From the NCBI GenBank assembly GCA_003225005.1, contig QIAN01000107.1, positions 1 through 64,000 of the forward strand: a DNA stretch of 64,000 bases, read 5' to 3'. The notes below the pieces were generated by a model. That model was not told the origin of the DNA. It saw only the letters and a list, made by a program, of their open reading frames with translations, and ran no database searches. Every line of letters begins with the position of its first letter. Positions within the stretch are counted from its first letter, which is position 1. This document shows, one piece after another, positions 1 through 9,100 of this stretch. The position numbers and the translations under genes were made by a program. Source of the stretch: Acidobacteriota bacterium. Lineage in GTDB: Bacteria > Acidobacteriota > Terriglobia > Terriglobales > Acidobacteriaceae.

Positions 1-2
1 TC

Positions 3-1859
3 GGACGCGGGAAGCATGTAGAAATTCCAGCCCAGCCCATCGGGCCTTCTGGCACAAGTCTTCGACGGACATTGCATGTCGAAGTCTATGACGACTTCCC
101 GAATATTCTGCTCAGCAGTGTCGCCTACACAAACACGGGAAACTCCGAGTATCACCTTGACCTCATTATCGAACAGCAACACAGGTTCAACTCCCACATG
201 GTGAAAGAGCATCCCTACGACATGTGGTCGTATCAGGGCTCAAGCTACGAATGGGGCAAGGACGACGTTGTCAAGCTCAGGAGCGGGTTCTCCCAGCCAA
301 ACCTGATGGGTGGAATCGTAAAGGGCGGTTACGGCGGGGGCATTCCAGTGGTGGCGTTCTGGACAGCATCGGTCGGAGAAGCCATTGGCCACGTCGAAAC
401 GCTTCCTTTATCGCTCTCGTTGCCGGTCAAAGTGCAGCGCGACGGACGAGTCAGCACAGCCGTTAGCATCCCAGCGGATACAACCCTCAAGCCAGGTGAG
501 AACTACTCTACTCCCCGAAGTTTTGTCGCGATTTATTCCGGGGACTTTTATGAGCCGTTGCGTCTGTGGTCAAGCGTTCTGCAAAAAGAAGGCTGGGAAA
601 TTCCTAAGCCGTCGAGTGAGGCATACAACGTGAGCTGGTGCGGCTGGGGATACGAATTCAATGTGACGCCGGCACAAATGTTGGGCACAGTGCCTAAGCT
701 GAAAGAATTCGGCATCAAGTGGGCAACGCTGGATGACCGCTGGTTCGACACGTATGGCGACTGGAATCCGCGACCGGACACATTTCCGGGCGATTCCATT
801 AAGAAGATGACCGACGACTTCCACCAGCAGGGAGAGTTGGTTCAACTGTGGTGGCTGCCTTTGGCCACCGAAGACGGTCAGGGCAAGTGGGAGTCGCACA
901 AGTATGTCGTCTCCAAGGTGGCGCAGGAGCATCCCGATTGGTTCATCCTCGACAAGAACGGCAAGCGTGCCCGTATGACCCGCAACTTGGCCGCGCTGTG
1001 TCCGGCAGTGCCCGAGGTACAGGCCTACTATAGGCAGCTGACTGAGAAATTTATTCGCGACTGGGGTTTCGACGGCTCGAAGCTCGACAACATCTACAGC
1101 GTGCCCATGTGCTACAACCCGGCGCATCATCACAAGTCGCCGCAGGACTCCGTCAATGCAATGGCTGATGTGTACAAGGTCATTTTTCAGACCACGCGCT
1201 CAATAAAACCTGAGAGTGTGACGCAAAGCTGCCCTTGTGGAACTCCGCCATCCCTGGCGTGGTTGCCCTACATGGACCAGGCAGTGACTGCTGACCCGGT
1301 CGGCGCCGTGCAGGTGCGTCGCCGCATCAAGATGTACAAAGCGCTGCTCGGACCCGAAGCGGCTGTATACGGCGATCATGTGGAGCTTTCAGAAATGACT
1401 CGTGTGGGCAACGAGTGGTCGGAGCACGGCAGCGATTTTGCCTCGACCATCGGGGCCGGCGGTGTGGTGGGGACAAAATTCGTGTGGCCGGACCCCGGCC
1501 CGAAGTATAAAGCTGTGCTGCTTACTGCCGAGAAAGAAGCTCACTGGAAGAAATGGATCGGGATTTACAACGAAAAGATGCTTTCCAAAGGCATCTTCCG
1601 CAATCTTTACGTCGACGGTTATGACCTGCCCGAGGGGTACGCGATTGAGAAGGACGGCAAGATGTATTACGCGTTCTTCGCTCCGACCGCTGCAGAATGG
1701 AGAGGCGAAGTAGAATTGCGCGGCCTTAAACCCGGTTCATATCACGTAATTGACTACGCGAACGGCAAAGACTTGGGTACAGTCGAGGCCACAGCCGACA
1801 ATGCACCACGACTAAGGACCGATTTCAAGGACCATCTGCTACTGGAAATGTCGAGATAA
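3..1859 (+). CDS. GH36-type alpha-galactosidase, 5' end outside the window
   Basis: Glycoside hydrolase of clan D, probably releasing alpha-galactosyl residues. The frame is open to the left edge, so the gene starts upstream; the TTG at 72 is only the first possible start inside the window. The visible part has an N-terminal beta domain, then a TIM barrel: WATLDDRWFDTYGDWNPRP after the first strands, GFDGSKLDNIYSVP carrying the expected nucleophile Asp (K-x-D), and a CPCGTPP...VTADPV segment where GH36 has substrate contacts and the acid/base Asp. A small C-terminal beta domain follows (about the last 80 residues). Next to it on the other strand lie a broken sugar-phosphate isomerase gene and a DeoR repressor, which suits a sugar-use locus. 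Exact substrate is not readable; family call is firm, EC number less so. Confidence 0.8.
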   Translation, partial: GRGKHVEIPAQPIGPSGTSLRRTLHVEVYDDFPNILLSSVAYTNTGNSEYHLDLIIEQQHRFNSHMVKEHPYDMWSYQGSSYEWGKDDVVKLRSGFSQPNLMGGIVKGGYGGGIPVVAFWTASVGEAIGHVETLPLSLSLPVKVQRDGRVSTAVSIPADTTLKPGENYSTPRSFVAIYSGDFYEPLRLWSSVLQKEGWEIPKPSSEAYNVSWCGWGYEFNVTPAQMLGTVPKLKEFGIKWATLDDRWFDTYGDWNPRPDTFPGDSIKKMTDDFHQQGELVQLWWLPLATEDGQGKWESHKYVVSKVAQEHPDWFILDKNGKRARMTRNLAALCPAVPEVQAYYRQLTEKFIRDWGFDGSKLDNIYSVPMCYNPAHHHKSPQDSVNAMADVYKVIFQTTRSIKPESVTQSCPCGTPPSLAWLPYMDQAVTADPVGAVQVRRRIKMYKALLGPEAAVYGDHVELSEMTRVGNEWSEHGSDFASTIGAGGVVGTKFVWPDPGPKYKAVLLTAEKEAHWKKWIGIYNEKMLSKGIFRNLYVDGYDLPEGYAIEKDGKMYYAFFAPTAAEWRGEVELRGLKPGSYHVIDYANGKDLGTVEATADNAPRLRTDFKDHLLLEMSR

Positions 1860-1932
1860 CGGCATTATTATAAGATTTACTTCGCCGGGAATCGAGCTAA
1901 AGCCTGAAACGGTGTGCCGCATCCCGCGAATC

Positions 1933-3006
1933 CTATTCGTTGAGGATGACTACGCGACTCAAATTGCGTGGATTATCAGGATCGAGGCCCTTCTTCAGCC
2001 CCGTAAACAGACCTATGAGTTGCCCTGCGAAAACGTACGGCGCCGCCATCCGCGCCAGTTCGGGTAGTTCGAAACCAAACTCGATTAGCAAATCGGATGC
2101 AGCCCGAGCGCGCTCATCCGCCTGGGTGGTGAGCGTGAAAGTGGTTCCCCCCCAAGCTCTTGATCTCCTCCAGCACGTCACACTCGGCGTCGTAGCCTCG
2201 TTCGGAGAGCAGAAAAATCACCAGAGTCTCGGGACTCACAATAGCCTTCGGCCCGTGACGGAACTCCAAAGTGTGAAAACTCTGAGCGTCAGAGGCTGAC
2301 ATTTCGGTAATCTTAAGCGCAGTTTCGCAGGCCAAGCCGTAGAAAGGGCCTTGCCCCAGGCAGACGTAGTCGGCGAACTGCCGCGCGCTGAGAAATTCCC
2401 GGATTCGTGGGTGCAAAGCTGCCAGGGGCGGTATCCGCCAATGCGGGCAGAGCGCTAAGCGATTTGCAAAAGGTGTGATCGTCCGCCAAGAACGCTGACA
2501 GATACTGCAACCCCAGTACCATGGAAGTGAAAGAACGCGTCATCACCGTGCTTTCCTCGTCAGAAGGAAGCAGCGAGAGAGTGCTGGTAGCGATCTGCTC
2601 GAGAGGTTGACCAACAGTGCTGGTGATGGCCAGAGTACGCACATCTTTCTCGCGTTCGAGAAACTGGGGCCGCTTTCAACGTCTCGGAGGTACGACCGGA
2701 ACGCGAGATTACGGCGGCCGCAATCTCCTGTGAACCCGCAAGAACGAGATCCGGAAACAACAGGAGCTCAGATGCTGGAATGGCGCGTGCTCTTTTTCCG
2801 GTGATGGCACTGCAGGTTGCTGCTGCTGCGAGGCCGATGTAGTAACTGGAGCCGCAGCCAATGAACAGCCATTCAGTTGCGGATCCGAAGTCCTGGCGCA
2901 GGTTTGCCATCGTACCGCTGCGCTCGAGCTCAGTTATGCAACCACTCCAGAATTGTGGCTGGGAAAGTATCTCGGCGAGGGAATGCGCGCCAGGGGCCGA
3001 AACTAA
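1933..3006 (-). pseudogene. SIS-domain sugar-phosphate isomerase (AgaS/GlmS-like), three frameshifts
   Basis: Pieces of one SIS-fold isomerase of about 380 residues are spread over different frames on the minus strand. The N-terminal piece has AEILSQPQFW and the SIS phosphosugar site FIGCGSSYYIG; the next piece has VRTLAITS; the third has LGQGPFYGLACETALKITEM and EFRHGPKAI, typical of the second SIS domain; the last ends NLSRVVILNE. Breaks fall near 2668-2672, near 2416-2440, and at a run of seven C (2144-2150). No start codon was settled; homology begins near 3000, just after the DeoR stop. The family interconverts amino- or keto-sugar phosphates. The homopolymer site makes sequencing indels possible for at least one break; otherwise the gene is dead. 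Confidence 0.75.
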
Positions 3007-3025
3007 GGAGTTCGCGCCTTTTCGA

Positions 3026-3787
3026 TTAGACGAGGTTTACCTCTATCCCGACTTTCTTGAGCGCGCGCAGATCTGACTTCGGGACGCCGCGATCAGTAAT
3101 AACCGCCTGCAAGGCGCTTGGTGGAACGATCAACGACAAGCTTCGACGGCCAAACTTGCTCGAGTCACAGACCGCCACGGTTCGCTTTGCAACTTCAACC
3201 ATCACCCGGTTGACTTTGGCTTCAAGAAGGTTTGGCGTGCTCAGGCCATAGTGGACGTCAAAACCATCCACGCCGAGGAAAAGTATGTCGGCGTTCAACC
3301 GGCGGAGGGTTTCTTCCGCGATCGGACCGACCAGAGAAAACGAATTCTTGCGAAGCGTACCACCGGTAAGGATGACTTCCACAGGGGCTCCTGACAGCTC
3401 CGCGGCAATGTTTACGGCGTTCGTGATAATCGTAATGTTATGAAAGTTGCGTAAAGCTCTGGCGATGCCGGTCGTGGTAGTACCAGAGTCGAGAATCACA
3501 ACCTGGCCTTCTTTCACCAGACGTGCCGCCGCCGCCGCGATCCGGAGCTTCTCCTGTCGCTGGAGCTGTTCTTTTTCCCGAAGCGTGGGATCTGCAAGAG
3601 CCCCCTCGCGGGCCGGCAGCGCACCCCCATGAGTGCGATGGACCAGTCTTTGAGCGTGCAGAACGTCGAGATCCTTTCGAATGGTGACCTGAGAGGTATC
3701 GAATTGGTGCGCCATCTCCGTCACCAGCACCCGCCCATTGCGACCAAGAATCTCGAGAATGGCACGGCGACGCTCTTCGTTTAGCAC
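3026..3787 (-). CDS. DeoR-family sugar repressor
   Basis: 253-residue regulator. The N-terminal winged helix-turn-helix (about residues 5-57) reads ILEILGRNGRVLVTEMAHQF then SQVTIRKDLDVLH, the DeoR signature. The rest is the DeoRC sugar-phosphate sensor domain with DSGTTTTGIARAL and ILTGGTLRKNSFSLVG. Start is GTG at 3787. The broken SIS isomerase lies directly downstream on the same strand, so the pair looks like a repressor plus amino-sugar or galactoside catabolic enzyme. A palindrome with TTTCG half-sites about 75 bp upstream may be its own operator. Effector inferred to be a phosphorylated sugar; not readable from sequence. Confidence 0.88.
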   Translation of the reverse strand: MLNEERRRAILEILGRNGRVLVTEMAHQFDTSQVTIRKDLDVLHAQRLVHRTHGGALPAREGALADPTLREKEQLQRQEKLRIAAAAARLVKEGQVVILDSGTTTTGIARALRNFHNITIITNAVNIAAELSGAPVEVILTGGTLRKNSFSLVGPIAEETLRRLNADILFLGVDGFDVHYGLSTPNLLEAKVNRVMVEVAKRTVAVCDSSKFGRRSLSLIVPPSALQAVITDRGVPKSDLRALKKVGIEVNLV

Positions 3788-3858
3788 ATTATTCTTCAGG
3801 ACAGGATTGTTCGGAATTCAACGCGACTTTTGATTGCCATTTCTTTTTATATCGCTCT

Positions 3859-3880
3859 CTTTCGTTTGTCCAGTCGAAAG
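3859..3880. promoter_or_regulatory. Candidate DeoR operator (inverted repeat)
   Basis: CTTTCG and CGAAAG arms with a 10-base spacer, upstream of the DeoR gene. DeoR-type sugar repressors often bind TTTCG-rich half-sites. On the minus strand a TGGACA element overlaps the spacer and an AT-rich TATAAA follows, so the repeat would sit over the promoter. Inferred autoregulation. Confidence 0.4.
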
Positions 3881-3981
3881 GGAGACCGACGGGCGCTTCT
3901 GAAGCTCGAAGGAATGACAAGAAAATCTACGACATGAGCTCGGTGAAGGCTTGTCTATCCGGTTGCCGCCTCCATCGTAGC

Positions 3982-4212
3982 TCACGCCGGTTGCTGACCA
4001 CAGAGAGTGCGGAATAGAAGCAGCCAGCGCTTTACCTCACTGGCAATCAGGAAATTCTCTCTCCCGTGTTCTCTGCCATTCATGCCGATGCGGCAGGCAA
4101 ATTCATGCGTAAGCAGATAGCGTATCTGGAAGGCGCATCCCTCCACGGAATGCACCAGAACACCGCGGTTTTCCGGGCTTGCGAGGAGGCGCTGGTTGAC
4201 TCTGCCCCGGGC
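3982..4212 (-). pseudogene. C-terminal relic of a GT4 trehalose synthase-like glycosyltransferase
   Basis: Minus-strand open stretch directly after otsB that starts just after an in-frame stop at 4213-4215. It reads NRGVLVHSVEGCAFQIRYLL, then NGREHGRENFLIASEVKRW and LLLFRTL. This closely resembles the extreme C-terminus of TreT-like trehalose synthases of family GT4 (G-hydrophobic-LVHSVEG and GREHVRENFLITRH in the family as I recall it). Only about 65 residues remain; the Rossmann domains and the UDP/ADP-glucose site are gone. It has no plausible start, so it is a relic. Its position behind otsAB suggests the locus once had a second trehalose-forming enzyme. An open frame on the other strand over 4066-4248 looks random. 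Confidence 0.6.
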
Positions 4213-4221
4213 TCAGGAATC

Positions 4222-5061
4222 CTACCTCAAATTTGCGCTCGCCTCTAATTCACCGGTATGGCATGCCTCCAGCCAACGGAACAAAAACTCCAGCAATGCC
4301 GCCGGGGGTTTGAGCCACACTTGGGCTGCGGTATTCCGACGCTGAGGCCGCACCAGCACAGTCAAGCCCCGGTTCTCGAGAGTTTGGAAAGCAAGTTCGT
4401 CAGTCGCATCATCCCCCAGGTACGCAACGGGAGCGTCGGGCCCGATTTCATCAAGGATGGTTCGAACGGCATCACTTTTGTCTCGATCGGAAACACGAAG
4501 TTCAACTCCGCCGTCGAACTCCAAAAGAGTGAGCGAAGCGCGGTCCGCCAGAGGGGACCAGCCCAGCAAAATTCTTCCACGAAGCTTAATCGCCGACGGT
4601 TCGTCGAGTCCGCGCCAGTGGACCGCGATGCTTCCCGGCTTGGGCTCTGCCATTTGCTGTAGTCCCTGATACGTCAACCAGCGACCCGCATCAGCCAAGG
4701 CTTCGATGGCGTCCTGATCTATCTCCGGCATCTCACAGGTTCCATCGGGCAACAAGCGTTGCAGGCCATGAGACCCCCAGATTTCGGGACACGGCTTGAC
4801 GCCAAGTAAAGGACCCACCTCATAAGCATTTCGGCCGCTGATAATCACAACGCGAGTACGGCCAGTATCCACAAGTTCTTGAAGCAGGGTTGTCACCCCT
4901 GCATAGGGAAGAGCCCGTTTGCGATCAATAGAAAATGGCGCCAGCGTACCGTCATAATCCAACAGCAGCGCAGAATTCTGCGATTGCGCTACAGAGCGCA
5001 GGAACGGTTCAACTTCGTGTTCATCAACAGTGCTCAACAACATCCTCCTCCTCACAGTCAT
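4222..5061 (-). CDS. otsB: Trehalose-6-phosphate phosphatase
   Basis: 279-residue cytoplasmic HAD-superfamily phosphatase that converts trehalose 6-phosphate to trehalose. Motif I is LLLDYDGTLAPF (nucleophile Asp35 and acid/base Asp37), motif II the VVIISGR segment, and the Mg-binding acidic motif is YLGDDATDELAF; the cap domain lies between. Length is normal for bacterial OtsB. Its start overlaps the otsA stop in an ATGA, so the two are translationally coupled and expressed as an operon, otsA first. A relic of another trehalose-type glycosyltransferase lies directly downstream. No anomalies in the active site. Confidence 0.93.
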   Translation of the reverse strand: MTVRRRMLLSTVDEHEVEPFLRSVAQSQNSALLLDYDGTLAPFSIDRKRALPYAGVTTLLQELVDTGRTRVVIISGRNAYEVGPLLGVKPCPEIWGSHGLQRLLPDGTCEMPEIDQDAIEALADAGRWLTYQGLQQMAEPKPGSIAVHWRGLDEPSAIKLRGRILLGWSPLADRASLTLLEFDGGVELRVSDRDKSDAVRTILDEIGPDAPVAYLGDDATDELAFQTLENRGLTVLVRPQRRNTAAQVWLKPPAALLEFLFRWLEACHTGELEASANLR

Positions 5062-7343
5062 CCGACCGATGCGCCCCGGTGAGCCTTGCGGGCCTTTTCA
5101 GGAACGTCCAGACGGAGTTCGCAAAGATCCGCAATCAGGGTTCCCGCCCAGTGGTAAACATTGCGCTCTCGGACTATTTTCCGCATACGCTGGAGGCGCA
5201 ACTGCTTCTCTTCCGGTTCCATTTCCAGGGCGGCGTGAATGGCCTCTGCCGTTTGGTCGATGTCGTAGGGGTTTACCTGCAACGCGTCGGTCAATTCTCG
5301 CGCCGCACCGGTAAAGCAACTAAGGATCAGAACCCCCCGCTCGTCGCTCCGTGCCGCCACAAACTCCTTCGCCACTAAATTCATGCCATCGTGGAGCGCG
5401 GTTACCAGGCAGAGATCGGCGGCCCGGTAGTAAGCCTGAATTTCCTTATGGCTGTGCTGCCAGTTCAGTAAGACTATCGGTTTCCACCTGTCGAGTCGAA
5501 AGCGCCAGTTGATGCGGTCGGCTTCTGCCTCGACCTCAGCTTGCAGATCATGGTAACGTTTGATGTGACTGCGGCTGGGAGCGCCAATCTGGATAAATGT
5601 GAATTGGCCCTGATACCGTGGATACTTCTCGAGAAACCGCTCGATTGCCAGGAAGCGCTCCAAAATGCCCTTTGTGTAGTCCAAACGGTCGACGCCCACA
5701 CCCAGGAACGCGGCTTCAATTCCCAATGCCTTTAGCAAGGCCGACCGCTCCACATAGGGTGGCTCCTGCGCAGTTTCTCCACCTGCGTCCGCGAAGTCCA
5801 CGCTGATCGGGAATGGCCGCACCATGGTTAGATGACCGTGGCGTTGTACGGAGAAACGTTCTCGATCGATGCGCGATTCCACAATTCGATCGGCGGTCTG
5901 GAGGAAGTTATTGCAGTGCGACTGTATATGGAAACCGATCAGGTCGGCGCCCAGGAGTCCATCCACTAGTTCTCGCTGCCAAGGGCAAATGCCGAATGCC
6001 TCCTGGTTGGGCCAAGGAATATGCCAGAAAATTGCCACTCGAGCATCGCGTCGTCTCTGTTTGATCAGCCGGGGCAGCAGCGCGAAATGGTAGTCCTGCA
6101 CCAGAACGACCGGGTTTATCGTGCCTTCCATCTCTTCGAGCAAAGCGTCAGCGAACTTGTTGTTGACAGCCTGGTAGTGTTGCCAATCATTAGCACGGAA
6201 GATCGGCCGGGTGTGAGCGATGTGGCAGAGAGGCCAAAGACCCTCGTTGGCAAACCCGTAGTAGTAGCCTTCCTCTTCTTCTTTGGTGAGCCATACGCGC
6301 CGCAGCGTGTATTGCGGATCCTCTGGCGGTACGCGCAAACGGTTATGGTGGTCAATCGCTTCCATGTCGGCGTCACCGCTGCCGTGAGCGATCCATGTTC
6401 CGTCGCAGGCGCAGAGCACCGGTTCGAGCGCCGTTACCAGTCCACTGGGCGGAACGCTAACTTCCAGGAATTTGCCACGCCGGGTGTGCATATAGGGCTC
6501 ACGATTGGAGACGACGAAAAGTCGCCCGTCTCCCAAACGGGAGCGAATATGAATGGCGAGCCGGTCGGCCGTCCACTGGGATTGTCCCTCCTCGCGTAGC
6601 CGAGCCTCGGTTTCCGCGGCGGATCGGGCGGTGGTCAGTGTTTCCGCAAAGGTTGCGACCTCGCGTGCCAGCGGGCGGAACAGTTCCATGTCCGGCACCT
6701 TGATGCGCGTCGAAGATGCGCGACCGGTGCGCAGTGCTCGCATCCACTGCGCGGTGCGGGCAATTGGTCCTGCGATGCTCCAACGGACTATCAACAACGT
6801 GATGAGGACTATGAGAAATACGTGGGCCAGGGCGCTGAGGAATGTTTCTCGCCAGATACGAAGACTCTGATCCTTGATGTAGCCGGCATCATGCACGATC
6901 GCCAGAACGCCCCTGACATCCTCCTGGCGATGCAGGGGCAAAGCATAGATGTTCACCGGGGCAGTTCCCAACCGCTGGAAGACGTCAGCTCCATGATTCC
7001 CGTTCAACGCCTGGGACATTACCGGTGGAGCAGTGGGCATGAGTGGAGCGAGATCTTTGGTTATTGCGATGAGGCGGCCTTGACGGTCGTATACGGCCAG
7101 GCCCAGCAAGTGTTCACGGTTTCCGAAGCGCTGCACCGTGCGTTGCAGGGCCTGAATTGAATCCCTGTCGAGTTCGCGCTCAACATTCCGCGCCAGACTC
7201 TCCCCCAACACCTCGGCACGTCGTTGAAGATCTCTGCGCAGGCTCTGCTTCTGCACCAAGACCTCGTAGTACGAGGACGATAGCGACACGAGCGTCACGC
7301 CGATAATGAGAGAGACTATTAGCCGAGCGCTCAACAGTCGCAT
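5058..7343 (-). CDS. otsA: Membrane-anchored sensor-OtsA fusion (trehalose-6-phosphate synthase)
   Basis: 761 residues, about 280 longer than usual OtsA. Residues 7-27 and 168-188 are membrane segments; between them is a periplasmic PDC/CACHE-like domain (VYDRQGRLIAI is typical), and residues 189-245 look like HAMP. The GT20 domain starts near 274 (LFVVSNREPY) and is complete: GLVTALEPVL, HIPWPNQEAFG, GVDRLDYTKGILERF, and the donor-binding DGMNLVAKEFVAA. It makes trehalose 6-phosphate from UDP-glucose and glucose 6-phosphate, here at the inner face of the membrane. A GGAGGAG ribosome site lies 7 bases before ATG 7343. The sensor-transducer layout suggests that an external signal controls synthesis; that is inference. 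First gene of the otsAB operon. Confidence 0.92.
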   Translation of the reverse strand: MRLLSARLIVSLIIGVTLVSLSSSYYEVLVQKQSLRRDLQRRAEVLGESLARNVERELDRDSIQALQRTVQRFGNREHLLGLAVYDRQGRLIAITKDLAPLMPTAPPVMSQALNGNHGADVFQRLGTAPVNIYALPLHRQEDVRGVLAIVHDAGYIKDQSLRIWRETFLSALAHVFLIVLITLLIVRWSIAGPIARTAQWMRALRTGRASSTRIKVPDMELFRPLAREVATFAETLTTARSAAETEARLREEGQSQWTADRLAIHIRSRLGDGRLFVVSNREPYMHTRRGKFLEVSVPPSGLVTALEPVLCACDGTWIAHGSGDADMEAIDHHNRLRVPPEDPQYTLRRVWLTKEEEEGYYYGFANEGLWPLCHIAHTRPIFRANDWQHYQAVNNKFADALLEEMEGTINPVVLVQDYHFALLPRLIKQRRRDARVAIFWHIPWPNQEAFGICPWQRELVDGLLGADLIGFHIQSHCNNFLQTADRIVESRIDRERFSVQRHGHLTMVRPFPISVDFADAGGETAQEPPYVERSALLKALGIEAAFLGVGVDRLDYTKGILERFLAIERFLEKYPRYQGQFTFIQIGAPSRSHIKRYHDLQAEVEAEADRINWRFRLDRWKPIVLLNWQHSHKEIQAYYRAADLCLVTALHDGMNLVAKEFVAARSDERGVLILSCFTGAARELTDALQVNPYDIDQTAEAIHAALEMEPEEKQLRLQRMRKIVRERNVYHWAGTLIADLCELRLDVPEKARKAHRGASVG

Positions 7344-7780
7344 GCGACAGCTCCTCCAAACGGGCTAGCGGCATCCGTCTGGCAAAGGCCACAAGGGTCT
7401 GGGAACTGCAGTAATTGGCGATTCACGCGAGCAATGCACGCGCCCAGTTTACCCGCACCGCTATTGCATTATCTAAAAAGCTGGCCAGTTCTCAAAAGTG
7501 ATTGTGCCTCGTACCTTTTCCCGACCTGCATTTGATGCTATTTTGCTTCGTTTGGCTGCTGACCATTCGGCTACCATTCCCTAGAGAACATTATACTTCC
7601 ATCACTTTGCGAAACTCTTGTGGAAAAGCGCCGCAAGCCCGCAACAAAACTCCGGGCCGTTGCGCCCGATCTCGGGTCATTGGAATGTACGGGTGTTAGC
7701 AGCATAGTGAGCACAGACAATGCCAAACATGTACTTCACTGATTTAGAAGGCCTTTAGCATTTTTGAAGCCGGCAAGCTT
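7344..7780. other. Non-coding stretch upstream of otsA
   Basis: About 430 bases with no convincing coding potential on either strand. It should contain the otsA promoter (minus strand), but no strong -35/-10 pair was found. Short open frames here lack ribosome sites and family resemblance. The left part of the next relic ends near 7819. Confidence 0.4.
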
Positions 7781-7818
7781 GTGTAATTCTTGCGCTCCGC
7801 GCTGATGGGCCGGCATTA

Positions 7819-8079
7819 CTAGACACCACGATAAGCCGCAGCCAATCCGAGCGTCGCGGCCTCATCGCCAGAGCTGAGTATGAGGGTTTGCGAATAGGCT
7901 TCAGTCGTGGCTGGGAACTGTCCAGTTTGCAGCAGCCGTGCTGCTTGATGCATTTCTTTGACGACTGGCTGCGAGCTTGGGAAAAGGAGAGCAGGGAAGC
8001 CGCCATCACAAGAAAAACAGAGCAGGATAAGCAAGCCCAGCTCAAGACGCAGTCGTATACGCCCGCGCCACCAGCACAA
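7819..8079 (-). pseudogene. Truncated secreted TPR protein relic
   Basis: Minus-strand frame of up to 86 codons overlapping the 3' end of the sugar transporter. It contains a signal-peptide-like stretch (LELGLLILLCFS) and one tetratricopeptide unit (KEMHQAARLLQTGQFPATTE followed by AATLGLAAAYRGV), then stops. Acidobacterial secreted TPR proteins continue with many repeats; here nothing similar follows. A short frame ending ELHKLAGFKNAKGLLNQ at about 7740-7815 might be the old C-terminus, which would mean an internal deletion. It could still be an expressed small protein; weak call. Confidence 0.4.
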
Positions 8080-9028
8080 TGGCGAGAACGTAGCAGAGGA
8101 ACATCAGCGCTAGATAGTTCGTCGCTTTCGCGCCACCACCGGCGAATTCTTTCCACACGAACAGGCCCCAGAGAGCCGCTACCATGGGCGCGGATTGCCC
8201 AATCGCATACGATATTGCCACACCCGTAAAGCTGGCGGCGACGAAATTGAAAACTGTGCCCGTGCCCCAGATGAATCCACCGAGAAGGCCGAGAAGGTGA
8301 TCGCGTCCCGAAGCTTTGAAGAAGTCCGCAAACTGCACGGGCTGGCCGGCCAGCGGATGCTTCATAAAATACACGTTAATGACAAAGCAGGAGAGCAGTG
8401 CTCCCGAGGTGAAGAATACAGCGATGCTGTAAGGTCCTAGAGCATTGCCGGTGGTGAGAGAGCGTGTCACAAAGGGCGCAAAAAGCCCCATCAAAATGCC
8501 GGAAATTACGCAGATGACAATGCTCTTCCGCGTAGTCACCCGCCCCGCCAAACCCAGAGCCGCGTACGCTTTGCCATCCATGAGTACGGCCACTATGGCG
8601 AACAAGACTCCAAGCCCCAAAAGAAGTGGACTTCCTTTCGGCTGCAGAGCGTAGCTCAACCCGACTCCAACCACGAGCGCGATCCCGATACCTACGGGGA
8701 AGGCCACCGCCAAGCCTGCCATCTCGATCCCAGCAACTAGCAGCAGATTCGCCGCATTGAAGATCACGCCGCCGATCAGCGCATATACGATGTTGCTGCG
8801 ATCTGCCGTGCGCACGTTGGCTAGAAAACTTGTGCTCGGATCGCCCATGCTTCCCATGGTGAACGCCAAAATCAGAGAAATCAGAAAGATGCCGATAGCA
8901 TAGTCCCAATAGAAGAGCTCGAAGCGATAATTCTTGACGCCCTTGTAAGTATTGGCCCATGAGCCCCAGCAGATGGCGCTAGTGATCATCATCATCAAAG
9001 CGATGCCCAGACTATGCGGTGTAAACAT
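8042..9028 (-). CDS. GRP/RhaT-type sugar transporter, probably ribose (RusT-like)
   Basis: 328-residue inner-membrane protein of the drug/metabolite superfamily with about ten hydrophobic helices; the first reads IALMMMITSAICWGSWANTY. The WGSW motif and overall length fit the glucose/ribose porter branch. It is the second gene after a secreted nucleoside hydrolase, 72 bases downstream on the same strand. In the Bacteroides ribose-utilisation (rus) locus a transporter of this kind stands beside nucleoside hydrolases and ribokinases. Ribose released in the periplasm is therefore the likely cargo; L-rhamnose or a whole nucleoside cannot be excluded. Its 3' end overlaps a TPR relic. Confidence 0.75.
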   Translation of the reverse strand: MFTPHSLGIALMMMITSAICWGSWANTYKGVKNYRFELFYWDYAIGIFLISLILAFTMGSMGDPSTSFLANVRTADRSNIVYALIGGVIFNAANLLLVAGIEMAGLAVAFPVGIGIALVVGVGLSYALQPKGSPLLLGLGVLFAIVAVLMDGKAYAALGLAGRVTTRKSIVICVISGILMGLFAPFVTRSLTTGNALGPYSIAVFFTSGALLSCFVINVYFMKHPLAGQPVQFADFFKASGRDHLLGLLGGFIWGTGTVFNFVAASFTGVAISYAIGQSAPMVAALWGLFVWKEFAGGGAKATNYLALMFLCYVLAIVLVARAYTTAS

Positions 9029-9100
9029 CGTTTCTCCTTGAGCGGTTGATGTGGGAAACGTTGCTACTCACTTCTCTGCGAAGTGTGCGAATCGTCGGAC

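Noticed and set aside
570-1133. 187-codon minus-strand frame inside the alpha-galactosidase
   Set aside because: Antisense shadow of a well-supported catalytic domain.
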